Assembly: GCF_000143415.4 (NCBI RefSeq)
Contig: NW_003314378.1
Span: 203,039 to 267,038, forward strand
Direction: 5' to 3'
DNA from: Selaginella moellendorffii
Lineage: Eukaryota; Streptophyta; Lycopodiopsida; Selaginellales; Selaginellaceae
DNA: 64,000 bases
Position 1 is the stretch's first letter. Each line of letters opens with the position of its first letter. Both the position numbers and the translations under genes were made by a program. This document shows, piece after piece, positions 41,945-52,441 of this stretch. Under the pieces are notes generated by a model. It did not search any database. It was not told the origin of the DNA and saw nothing but the letters and a program-made list of their open reading frames with translations.

Positions 41945-42490
41945 TTAAGTCTTTTGCCAAACAAGCTTGATGATAGTGTCCATAGGAACACTTGGACGCT
42001 GAGAATCATCCCAAGCAAACATGTTCTTGTACCTCTGGAGAAGCTCTAACAATTGTATTGCATATGCAAGGGGAAGAGCATGCATAATCAAAATGGGATT
42101 TCTATCACCAATGAGGTGGATTTCACGAACTCTAGAATTTAGAGCTGAAGGGGTCTCACAATCAAGAAGAGGGTGGTTATCCTCCACTAAAGAAACAAAA
42201 GAATAAGGCTTCTCCTTCTCACTATGACTGCTTTATGGAGTTAGCCCAAAAATTCTTTGCTCATTGGAAGTTAAAATACTAGAAGCATTCCCTGAGGTCC
42301 ACAGCACATTGCCAAAGGTCCTTGAGATTGTCCTTGTGGACCTAATATTTGCCATGAAGTTGACAGATAATGAGTTATGAGTCTTTGATGAAAACCACAT
42401 ATTCGAGCTTGTGATCTTTAGCCAATTGCATAATAAGGTACTCAGCCTCATTTGCTAAAGTAGCAAGCTAGATTATTGCAAAATGAGCCA
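41945..42490 (-). mobile_element. Ty3/gypsy polyprotein relic
   Basis: The minus strand 42187-41945 reads LLELLQRYKNMFAWDDSQRP, which matches the segment before reverse transcriptase in gypsy polyproteins (LL.(E/K)YKDVFAW). The minus strand of about 42470-42280 reads ATLANEAEYLIMQLAKDHKL, then VVFIKDS, QLHGKY and NLKDLWQCAVDLRECF, an RNase H pattern (NEAEY, DS, Q..G.Y), with two in-frame stops. RT itself is missing, so the element is internally deleted and dead. Confidence 0.65.
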
Positions 42491-42675
42491 CCTTTATCTC
42501 TACTAGGTCATGAATCCAAACACCAATCCCTATAAGTCTGTTCCTTAGACAAAACACCCTGTCAGAGAAAGTTGTGAAAATGGGATATAAAGCACTTAAG
42601 AAACTCACAACTTCACTCAGAGGTGGATGAAAAAATGCTCCTAGAACCCAGCTAATGGGATTCCATAGTGAAAAA

Positions 42676-42895
42676 TATACAGGTTTTCGAGCAATTGTAG
42701 AAGGTATATGTGATGAATGTGCAGAGCAACAAACACTGCAAGACCATGTGATTTATGCAGTGTTGTCAAAGGGCCTTCAGATGTGGAAATAGAGTGTTCC
42801 GAGCATTGCTATCATCCAGAGAATTGTAAGCCTTCTGATACTTAGAATCAAGCCATGAACATCAGCTTTTGCAAAAAAATTCATATGCTTAATCA
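42676..42895 (+). pseudogene. Broken second copy of the 12-cysteine peptide gene
   Basis: Matches exon 2 of 40591-40800 (GGGCCTTCAGATGTGGAAATAGAGTGTTCC is unchanged) but has a frameshift after the second cysteine pair (GCAGAGCAACAAACACTGCAAG), a TAG in place of TAT at the DTYNQ site, and a deletion of about 115 bp that removes the last cysteines. No exon 1 is visible upstream. Confidence 0.8.
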
Positions 42896-43375
42896 AATTG
42901 TCAAAGTTGTTCTTCATTATAGAAGTGCTTTTGTTGCTTCTATGGAGACAACTGACTTCGCCCATTCCCTGAAGATCATAGAACTAGGCTCTATGAAAAA
43001 CTTAACCTTCCACGCATTGGCACCAAGCATATTTGCTTCTCGTAAGAAAGGTATTACCCTTGGAACATTCCGTTGTAGAATTCACAATGAGCTGTAGATT
43101 TTCCAAAACATTTCCATCTTCCATATTTGTGAAGCTCAAAGTCATGGTAAGTTTCCTCCTTGGCAGAACCCCATCCAAATGCACAATCCAGCATCCCCAC
43201 CTCCAAATGTTACTTGCTAAAATGTTTAAAATATTAGTAAATGTGCTAGATAATGTATTCTACCCTCTAGGAATGGATGTTCTCTTGGATATCATAGCTG
43301 CATTCAATTGCCTCGCCTCTTCCAGGATGCTTGACGCCAAGAATAAGATCCAACGGCCTCATAGCCAAGGATGAT
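42885..43375. repeat. Duplicated spacer segment, copy 2
   Basis: Second copy of 40905-41230, with an insertion of about 75 bp relative to copy 1 (43180-43265, AT-rich). See copy 1. Confidence 0.7.
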
Positions 43376-43439
43376 CACTACTCTATAGATGTACATATAT
43401 GTGAGCTTTGGAAACGTTCAAGAAGCTCACAAGTTCAAA

Positions 43440-44660
43440 TGGTACAACTTTGCGGCAGCCTTGCACAGTGCGTAAGCAAACAAGGACGGCAAGTGTGGTG
43501 GCAACATTCTCGTCAAGGACAACGATAAGTACTTCGCAACCGAGAGAAGGCCGTCATTCTCCATAGCCTAAAGTCACCGCTCACGTGTCCCTAGCAAAGA
43601 CTCAGTCCCTAACTAGGAAGGTGAAAGGCTTGAGCTTGAGAGGCTTCTGGACCAGTGGGACCATAAAATTCGCTGAGGTAAACTGTATTGTTAAACCAAA
43701 CGAAGCAGCAGGCAATGAAGCCAAAGATGGAAAGATGTGGGTTCCGTGGTGGTATTAGGGCCTTTAGCCAAGGTTCGCGGGAGGTGACCGGGTTTGGACC
43801 ATTCCTCGAAGGAGGTTTTCGCGGGATCCATTTCCATGCAAAGCTACGAAGAGAAGTTCGTGGTTGTGGAGCTCTCCGAGGAGACTCTGGTGGACACAAT
43901 CGTCATCGCTCTACTCATCCAATCCAAGGGAGCTGGAGCTGCTGGGGAGCCAGTGGAAGCTCTTGCGGAAGTTCGAGGCGGAGAACGTGAGGCAACCTCA
44001 AAGGTTTGTGCTGCCGAAGCCGGAGTAGGCGAGGTATCTCAAGCTGAGGATACTGTCTCACTATGGGGCGGAGTTTTACTGCACGCTTAGCGCCGTCGAG
44101 GTGCTGGAAGGTTGGATTGGTAGGAAGAACTGGTGGCGATCCTTCACAAAAGCCGGATGTAGGAGACAAAAGGGACGCATCAACAACGCCTGACGGTCCT
44201 ACGAACGCTGGTCCCGCAGGAGGTTCCACCGGTGGTTCCCATGGCTCTTCTACGACGTCGCTTAACATGTTCCTGATCGAAACGTTGAAGCGATTGGCAA
44301 GGGAACATAGAGTACGTTGACGATCTGAGCACCCATCACAGCGCGGTTTTGAAGGAGTACGATCAGGAGCTGTCGAACGTGATGAAGCGACTTAAGAATA
44401 TGAATGACACGTGGAAGAAGCAAGTAAGATTATCATATTTTATGTTTCCTTCTCGTGCTCACTTTTCTGTGTAATTTGTTTGTCTTTGGAGCTACGTGTC
44501 GCTGAGGAGATGTTTTCCGAATCCACGAGGGAGCTCTCTGTCTCTCTTCGGTTCCTTCTTGCTGTCTATGTAGGCGCGCATGGCTGATCGAGAGCTCGTT
44601 GCGTTCAGTGTCGCGCTCCTGGCAGCAGCGCTTCTCATTTTACCAAAGACCGAATTCCCA
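43440..44660 (+). pseudogene. Mid-SUN (SUN3/SUN4, SLP-like) protein gene relic
   Basis: Pieces match the plant mid-SUN family: NILVKDNDKYF near 43510; [20 protein letters not shown] at 43850-43910; AENVRQPQRFVLPKPE, a stop, ARYLKLRILSHYGAEFYCTL and SAVEVLE at about 43985-44105 in another frame; DDLSTHHSAVLKEYDQELSN at 44320-44380; and a hydrophobic helix VAFSVALLAAALLILP at 44600-44645. At least one stop and two frame changes interrupt it. Intact members sit in the ER/nuclear envelope membrane and act in seed or protein-folding quality control. The exon order is preserved, so it is a decayed gene copy rather than scattered debris. Confidence 0.7.
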
Positions 44661-47600
44661 ACCGTCCTTACGGGTGTAAGCTGCCTGGTGACGCTCATAC
44701 TTCGTGTGACCGAGGACTGGAACAGCAGAGACAAGCTTTTGTCGATTCGAAGCGATCAAATCGTCGTGAGACGTTGGCGATTTTATTTTTCCCAGGTGGC
44801 GATGATTTATAGGATTAGTGTAAAGGAGCAAACGAAGAGAGATCACCTTTTGTCCTTGTTATTTAGCGTGAATCGTAAGAGGTTTTATTCGTAAGTGTTG
44901 GACAACTTTCAGACATTGTTTTGGTCAAGCAAGTCATTTTTTAGCAAACTACCCATAAAAAATTTACACTTCATTCAACTTTGGCAATTTGCAACCATGG
45001 TGCTTTCCTTTACTCTTGGATGGATTCTAGCCGTGGGCGTAGCTTCTTTAGCCGCATAGATCGATACCACATGGTTGCTTCGGCGAGTTCGTCCTCCATG
45101 TCACCTCTACACTTGGGTCTCTCTTCGTCATGCCAAGTTATGGCACCCCACTTTGGAGATGAGTTGAAGAATAGCTTGTAAATCACTCGCCACAATAATC
45201 CCCACATACTTTTCACAAATTTCCTTAGATAGGGTTCTTTAGTGCGACAGTCAGAAACAACCTTTTGCAGCCTATAAAGACTTAATAATGCAAAATACTT
45301 GTGAAATAACTAAAATAACATAAAGTTTTTTTATTGGACCCTGGCTTGGCAACCGACTTCTGTTTAGCACGATTTTCCAGCCAAATCCAGGGAGCTGCTT
45401 TTTTAAAGTTAAGACACTGAATCCAGTCCCCAGATCGTTTTCCATCTTTCCTTGTGAAGGAATGAATAAGCTCCTCACGTACCACCAAGCACCTGCCTTC
45501 AACTCGACCAAGAGCAGCGTAGAAGACGCTAAGATCTTGTAGACAACCTGCCTCATGTTCATAGTCTCTGGCCTGCAACGCCTTCCATATTTGTCCACAA
45601 TGATAATTGTCTAATTGTCTATGCTGTTTTTATCCACTCCGTAAGGTGATGCGACAAATGCCAGAGGTGCCTCTTTCATGGTGAATGGCTGCAAGGATGA
45701 TGCTATCGTTCTACAGTATTTTCTTGGCATATGGGCTGACCTTCGTCCTTTATCAATATTTAGGAAGAGGGCTTGAAAAGAGAGAAATTGGGTGTGAGCC
45801 GGTAAGTTTTTTAATTGTATATTGTAGATGTTGTGTATATGCACCCATGACGGTACTATCTTGGCTGCTGCAGGCCAAGAGTTCTCACAACCCTTCACAA
45901 GGTGTGCGAGGCCATTTTTTTCCTTAAAATACGGTTTGCATTTATCAGGTGCTATGTTGGGAGAGATGGCCAGAATGATAGTGTGGAGTTCGTGCATTTT
46001 TTTGCTCGTGTGTGCAGTTTGTGGCAGGCAGAAGACCAGTGGTTGACAAGGATACTTGGATGCAAATTAAATCAGTTTGTTTCCAGAGAGATCTAGGAGG
46101 CTCGCCAAGTGGAACCAATGTTCAGATTAAAATGCATGTGAGAAAAGCCGCTGCAAAAAGGATATATAAAGTGTTTGTACTAACTTTATGAGAGCATCGG
46201 CCAGGTGCTGGGATTGGTACATACGTTGATGTCTAAATCTTGATGATCTACTTTAATTTGTTACTAGCACAAGATTGCAATTGTGAGCCAGACAATTGCA
46301 ACTAAATCTTTCACAGCTTTGATTGAGGCATGCTTTCTTTGCAGGTCTTGAAAGCAAGGCAAAGGAGGAAGGTGGGACGCAGCTGCAGTATTGAGAATTA
46401 GCAATGTCCTGAATGTGAACCCTCTTCCGAATGCGTCCAGGGAGGGCTGGTTTAAAGGTCCAATTGAGATGGTGGAGGTAAGGTTCAGTTTTTCTTGTTA
46501 CTCTGTTCAAGAAAAGTGAATTTAGCTCAGGAGCTGGCAGCACCTGATTATTAGACCAGTGGTGCTAGATGATGATGTCAAGAATTTACATTTCAATACT
46601 TACCTTGCTTGAAATATTGCAGTAGCGTGTGGCCTGGCACAAGCCTATGCCACAGATGCAAATTCATGCTTGCAAATTGGCCTTCCACTGATCCCAGGTT
46701 ATTGCATATAATAAGATTGTAAAAATCACAGCTAGGGATATTCTAGAATATATTAAGGTTTCAGCATGGAAGTGAGCTCAACAGGTGATTTCTCCCTGTA
46801 CATACAACTCTTCCATCAAGGAAAATGGTTATACCGAGGTACTCAAGCAAAAATCTGGGTACTTTACTTTCCTTGAGAATTTCTTGTAGTTTGATGTATG
46901 GAGTCCGATGACACAGCTACTTGTGTTCATGTTCGCGTGACAAGAGCCCATGCCAAAAGCATCAATCTACAGTTCAGTGGACCATGGAGCTTAAAACGAA
47001 GTAACAGGAGGCTGCGAAATTAATACTGTCGAGAGCAAATGGAGTTACAGTGATTGATTACAGGGATGCCAACTCGTTTCAAATGCCATTGAAGGTACTG
47101 ATCTGTGTACTTCATCCAATAGATTTCTCACTCATTTAAACTAGGTCTCTTATTCCGTTTTCACTGAGGATTTGAGCCAAGGAAACGGTCGCATTTTCTT
47201 TCAGGCTAGGTGTGCGGCGATCAAATACGCAAAGGAACAGATCTGATCGCCGCGCAAACCGCCAAGAAGCTCTGGTGATGGAGGATGAAGTTTTTTATTT
47301 CACGACCATGCCGTTAGCCTACAAACATCCCAGTTACTAAAGCTGGGAAGCAGCAACACATTAATCACCTTGGCGTGATGATGAAGAAGTGACAGCCATG
47401 AGGGAGATAATAGTGGAACAGTTAATCTTATGTGTTGGATTACCTGAAATGTTTCTCTACAAAACAGCATTGAAATCGCAACCAGAGAGAACTAAAGAAA
47501 CTGGCACGAACAATGACAAGAGGAACACCATGAAATGTGGAGCAGTTGACAACAACAATCTCAAACATCCCTTTTCAAAGTATGTATGATTTTGTTAATA
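44661..47600. other. Gene-poor stretch with unassigned ORF fragments
   Basis: I can support no gene. Two fragments look protein-like but unknown: the minus strand 45578-45330 (DYEHEAGCLQDLSVFYAALG, then GRCLVVREELIHSF), and the plus strand 45945-46095 (CYVGRDGQNDSVEFVHFFAR, then LTRILGCKLNQFVSREI-stop). The latter has a weak echo at 50165-50205 (HYVGKDGKNSSV). A short hairpin (GGCGATCAAATACGC...GATCGCCGC) lies at 47216-47256. Confidence 0.4.
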
Positions 47601-50600
47601 TTTAGTCCTGGAAATAAATCTTTCCTAAGTATTTTCAGGACATAGTGGGTAAGCCATTTTGTTTGAGCCATTAGTTGCAAAATCTTGAATAATTTCCATA
47701 TCAATTCTGTCACAATGTGAAATATAGGGAATGATAGCTGATAAGATTGTAAGACTTAATAAGCCTGCAAAACATATATACAATTAATTCTTGTAAATGA
47801 AGCAAATGGGAAAATAAGAAAACTAAGGTAAATATAAAGGATAATTTATTTTATTTTCATAAATTTTTAAATATTATATTTTAAAAGATATGAATGAGTA
47901 TAGTAAATAAAATTTTTTGTTATATTTATTTGCAATTAAATATAAGGAATAAATCCTTTTTAGGTTCTTTAACACTCCATCTATTTATCTTAGAAATTTA
48001 TACTGGCGAATAGGGTAATTTTTTTTAACTTATCTATTAATTTAATTTTTTCTTTTGCTATGATGACTTTAATTCTTTATTGTAAGAAGGATTATAAATT
48101 AATATTAAATTTCATTTAATTTTCAATATATTTAGTGTTATTATAAATGTTCATTTATAGATTGTTATTCTAGCAAATATAGAATAAAATGAGCTATTTC
48201 TTTTTTACTTTATCCATGTCGAAGAAATAATTGAGGAACTTATAGCTAATAAAACAATAATAATAAATTATTTTTTCATTGTAAATTTAAATAATATGCT
48301 AGAAGTATTTGCTAAAAATATATATAATTGTCAAATGAATGCTTGAGTTATTTGATCAGAAATGAAGGTGATGTTTATTTTGTGTTGATAAAGTTATAAT
48401 AAAGTTTTGAATATTTCTAGAATAAAAGTCATTATAGTATGGGAAAAGAGAAAATTTAATTTATTTACAATTTTAGATAATTTTGCAAAAGTGAGTTCTA
48501 CTTTACCTTAAAAATTACGTAAAGAAGTGTACTCAAATCTTATAACACTTCTATCATTGTGTCCCTTGAGCTGCTACTAAAATTGCATAAAAATACTTAG
48601 CTTCATCTTTTGGAAATTTCAACTAAAATCATTTTATTATCATTTTACAGGCTCCAACTAGTTATCCCGAGTATAAAAGTTATTATATAAAAATAAATGA
48701 GTGAAAATAAATGGATTAAAATAGAAAAATTAATTTATTTGCAATTCTAAACAATTTTAAATAAGTGAAATTTTTAAAAAATGAAGGATGGGAGGAACTT
48801 AGATAAATATAGAAAGGTAATTTTTTTATATATAATTTTTTAAATATTAAATTTTAAAGATGTGAGTGAGTTTACTTTTTATAAGATTTGTTTGCAAGTA
48901 AGGATAACAAATAAATCCTCTTTAGTTCTTTTACTATTTCATGTGTTTCTTTTTCAAAATAATTATACTATCTAAAATTTCAAATAAGTTAAAATTTTTT
49001 ACTTATTTATTAATTTACTTTTTTCTTTTGCTATAATGACTTTCATTCTTTGATGTAAGAATAATTATAAATTCATGTTAATTTTCACTTCTTTTTCAAT
49101 GGAATTAATGTTATTATAAATATTCATTTTAAAGATTGTTAATTTAGCCAATGTGGCATAAAATGATTCATTTTCTTTTAATTTTGGCCATGCTAAAGAA
49201 ATAAAGAAACTTATGGCAATATAATGAAAAGTATTAAAGCTATAAGTGTTACTATACTTATGCTTTTATAGGGTTAAAACTTCTACTATTTGTAATAAAT
49301 GTCAATTGTTTTTTATGGTGTAAACTCGGTTATTGCTAAGTTTGTTTTATGGCTCCAAAGGTTTGTTTTGAAATGTATGCTTGCCATGGTTAGGTTTTTT
49401 CATATCTTCTCATAAAGATTTTAAGTCAATAAATAACCTCTTCATATACTACTACACTATATAGACAATGTAGAACACACTATATCAATCACTAAGTTTT
49501 GCATAAAAATTTGGGAGGATATTGAACTCATATTTGATGTTATTGTGTAATGTGCTATCTTCTGCAATTCATTAATATTATCAAAAATCTCAAGAAAATA
49601 AAAAATTTAGATATCATAATGATCTTTGACTAATAATTTCATATTAGGTCCTATTAGATTTTGGGAAGCTATAACTAGAGGGGCACAAACAAATAATGTA
49701 GTACACTCTCATGCAAATTCAACCTTTCTTTTGTCCCTTTGAAATGCTTATGTATGAAGATTTTTTATGTTTATCTAAACAAAAGAAAAAACTTGTGAAG
49801 CTCTATAGATGAAAGAGGAATAACACTAACGCTATCTATTATTGCAAAAAGTATTATATTACCTTTGTCTTACAAAATGATCATTGACCCAAGTTCATAT
49901 CCAAAAAGAGTAAAGACTCCTATATGAATTTCTAACTATTTTCCAATTTTAAAGATCAAAATTTTGATTTATTTTGAGTAAAACTTTGAGGAGTTGCAAT
50001 GATGGAACCAATAGGTAAACCTCTTTCAATGAAAAAAATGAAAAAGCTCAAGAAATTATTATTGCAGATCTTGAGTATTTGTCAATCACTTAATGAAGTT
50101 GTTAATAGCTTAATGAAAAAAAGACTAGGTATGGCTATATAATTTTATTCATTGGAATCCAAGGTGGCATTATGTTGGGAAAGATGGTAAGAATAGTAGT
50201 GTGTAGTATAGAATCGCCAGTCAAATATTTATTCTTGGCATTTAAACATTATTAATCAGTAATCTAATGGATTGGAAATTTTTTTTTGGACATTTTGAAT
50301 GGAATTTTTATATCTTATGGCATTAGTGTGATACACATGATAAAACTTTTATCTCTTTAAATTGCCCCATCACAATTTCACAATATAGTGCAATTTTTAA
50401 GACGAAATCCATTGCATAATCACGATGATAGAGACATTTCTTAGGAGAATAACAATAACACCTTGTTTGAGAGAGAGTTTATGTGGTGGGAAACTGGAAG
50501 GTGTAATAAAATTTAAGAATTCTATTGAAATGTTTTTAAAATGTTCAATGTTAACAAAAATCAACACTTTGATAAAGAAATTGTTTTATTCTTCAGCTTT

Positions 50601-50700
50601 TTCAATCACTGAACTTAAATTAGATAAATTTGCAATTCTTGCATTCTTGAAATTTGCTAAACCACTTTGCTATCCTCATCGCCTACAAAGTGCTTAAGAT
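47600..50700. repeat. AT-rich region with about 960-bp-spaced direct repeats
   Basis: About 3.1 kb of strongly AT-rich DNA without supported genes. Two segments match in direct orientation: 47820-48200 and 48780-49200. Shared text includes AATAAATCCT(T/C)TTTAG, TTTTTTCTTTTGCTAT(G/A)ATGACTTT, GTTATTATAAAT and AGATTGTTA. A reversed member lies at 6500-6715. It may be a decayed transposon array. Confidence 0.6.
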
Positions 50701-50902
50701 CATTGTCCTGGGTTGACTGAGCTCCCTGTACCCTGCTGTTTGAGATCTGAGAGGGATAGTAAGAACTTTTTTTCCCCTCATATGTTTCTTCATTGCGCAG
50801 CCCTTACTACCAAATAAACGAAGTCCATTTTTGAAAAAGGAATAACCCTTTTTGGGGTATAAGTTCTGGGTTTGGTCTATAGGGCAAGAGCTAGGCTTAG
50901 GC

Positions 50903-51075
50903 ATGTCCATCATTCCTGGACTTCCAGATGAGCTGGTGTTGGAACATGTCCTGCCCTGGGTACCACCATCTGCGAACATCCGGGTCCTGAAAAACCGGCA
51001 TTTTAGAAAGAAAGAAAGGACGATTGAATATCAAGGAAGAGGAGATAGAGTTCATATATCCGGCACATGGCATAC
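50903..51075 (+). pseudogene. F-box protein N-terminal relic
   Basis: ATG at 50903 begins MSIIPGLPDELVLEHVLPWV, matching the start of plant F-box/kelch proteins (IPGLPD(D/E)LAL..L..VP). The frame ends after LKNRHF. A piece downstream (IKEEEIEFIYPAHGILLERR) may be a second exon fragment. No kelch repeats remain. Confidence 0.45.
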
Positions 51076-51309
51076 TGCTTGAACGAAGGCCTGGACAAGA
51101 TCAGAGGCAGGATCCCCAGCGACGAATCCAGCCAGAAATCCCAAGCAGCAGCAGCAGCAGCACGGATGGACGAGGCCCCGCATTATCAAAATGGCCAAGA
51201 GACAGTCTATCAAAGGGAGAGTAAATAAAGGAAGACATCCAAAAGGCGCGGTAAAGAACGGGTTTTTTCGTGTGCTCTGAGTGGGAGAACAAGATAAACT
51301 GCTGGTACT

Positions 51310-51680
51310 TCTCCAACGCGGTGCCTCTTTTCATCTCGGCCATTGTAAACGTCCTCGCGAGAGCAGTCCGGGATTGGCAGCTTGAGGCCAGGCAGCAGAA
51401 TTTATGGAAATGAATCCGATGACGAAGTCCTGATGGTCTGCGGCCATTTCGCTGCTGCTGCTGCTGTGTAGTCGCCCTGTGCCAGAATTCCTTTGGGGCC
51501 AGTAGCAGCAAACCCCCTTCTTAGCGTAGAGTTTACCATGAAAGCTTGAAACTTTCCGGAACTTCTAACCTTGAGCTTGAGACAGGCACTATGTGCGCGT
51601 TTGTGATGTCCGACCAGTCCACAAGACCTCTACAAAGCAAAACTCGGCTTTGAGTACAAAACATCGAAAGAAGGATTGTA
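51310..51680 (-). pseudogene. UMP synthase 3' relic
   Basis: Matches 18000-18390 of the intact gene in the same orientation, including introns: GAAATGAATCCGATGACGAAG, AGAATTCCTTTGG, AGCAGCAAACCCC, TAGAGTTTACC, GCACTATGTGCGCGTTTGTGAT(G/A)TCCGACCAGTCCAC, and GGATTGTA. Deletions (for example 18255-18270 and around 18310) and a CAG/CTG expansion break it. It covers the OMP decarboxylase part (GRGLLLL, MGFISIN region). Confidence 0.85.
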
Positions 51681-52441
51681 GAGAAACACTGGAACTTCAG
51701 GCCAAGTCACAAGCAAAAGCTCGCTAACAAATTCGCAAGGATACACATTCATCATGTTTCTGGCGCGTTCTTCTTGCACAGCTCCTGTGGTTAATGCAAG
51801 AATGACCATCGATTGAGCAAGAGGACTGGACATTTTCTATGGTCCTTGGACAGGACTCCACCGCCTGGTTTGTCTTTGTAGGACACTCTTCACTCTAGAA
51901 AACGTAGAGCCATGGCAACTACTACATAGAAATGCTGCTTGAACTTGTCCGGCAGATCTTCAGGATGGTTGTAGTTGTGTATGTGAACTCAGAACCATAA
52001 CGAGAGAAGTGATGGTCATACTCAAAGAGTAGCGCACTCACTTCCACAAAAGATTTGCATTGCAAGCATAGCAATAATTAAGAAAAATTCTAAGAAGTTC
52101 CATAAACTTAACCCTAAAACAGTCCAAAGGTAAAGATGTGATTTGACGATGCGAATATGATTCCAAGCATTGGAATGTGATGACGTGCCGGAGGAAAAAA
52201 ACCTTTGTGGCTTATCTAAGGATAAAGCGGCATTCCTCGGCCACAAAGCCCAGCGGACGGTCACGATTGGCGCTTCGCACCATTCAAAGGCGGTGACCGC
52301 CGGAGACTATGAGCCACTCGTCCCGGCCATCTCCAGCCGTTCATTTGCCCTGGTTATTATCATAACCCCCCATGGTAATCTAATGCCAGCGGACTTCTTA
52401 AGGAGAGTGAGAAGGGAATAGTCTAGGCTAAGCTCGAGGCC
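51681..52441. other. Spacer upstream of the transketolase gene
   Basis: No supported gene. The last 250 bp include GGTGACCGCCGGAGACTATGA and a CT-poor leader; no clear TATA box at a fitting distance from 52442. Promoter elements cannot be placed with confidence. Confidence 0.4.

Noticed and set aside
50425-50697. 90-codon plus ORF in the AT-rich region
   Set aside because: Composition is that of random AT-rich DNA and no domain is visible.
51630-51833. Minus-strand 67-codon ORF with a hydrophobic start
   Set aside because: It lies partly in the UMPS relic and has no family or promoter support.
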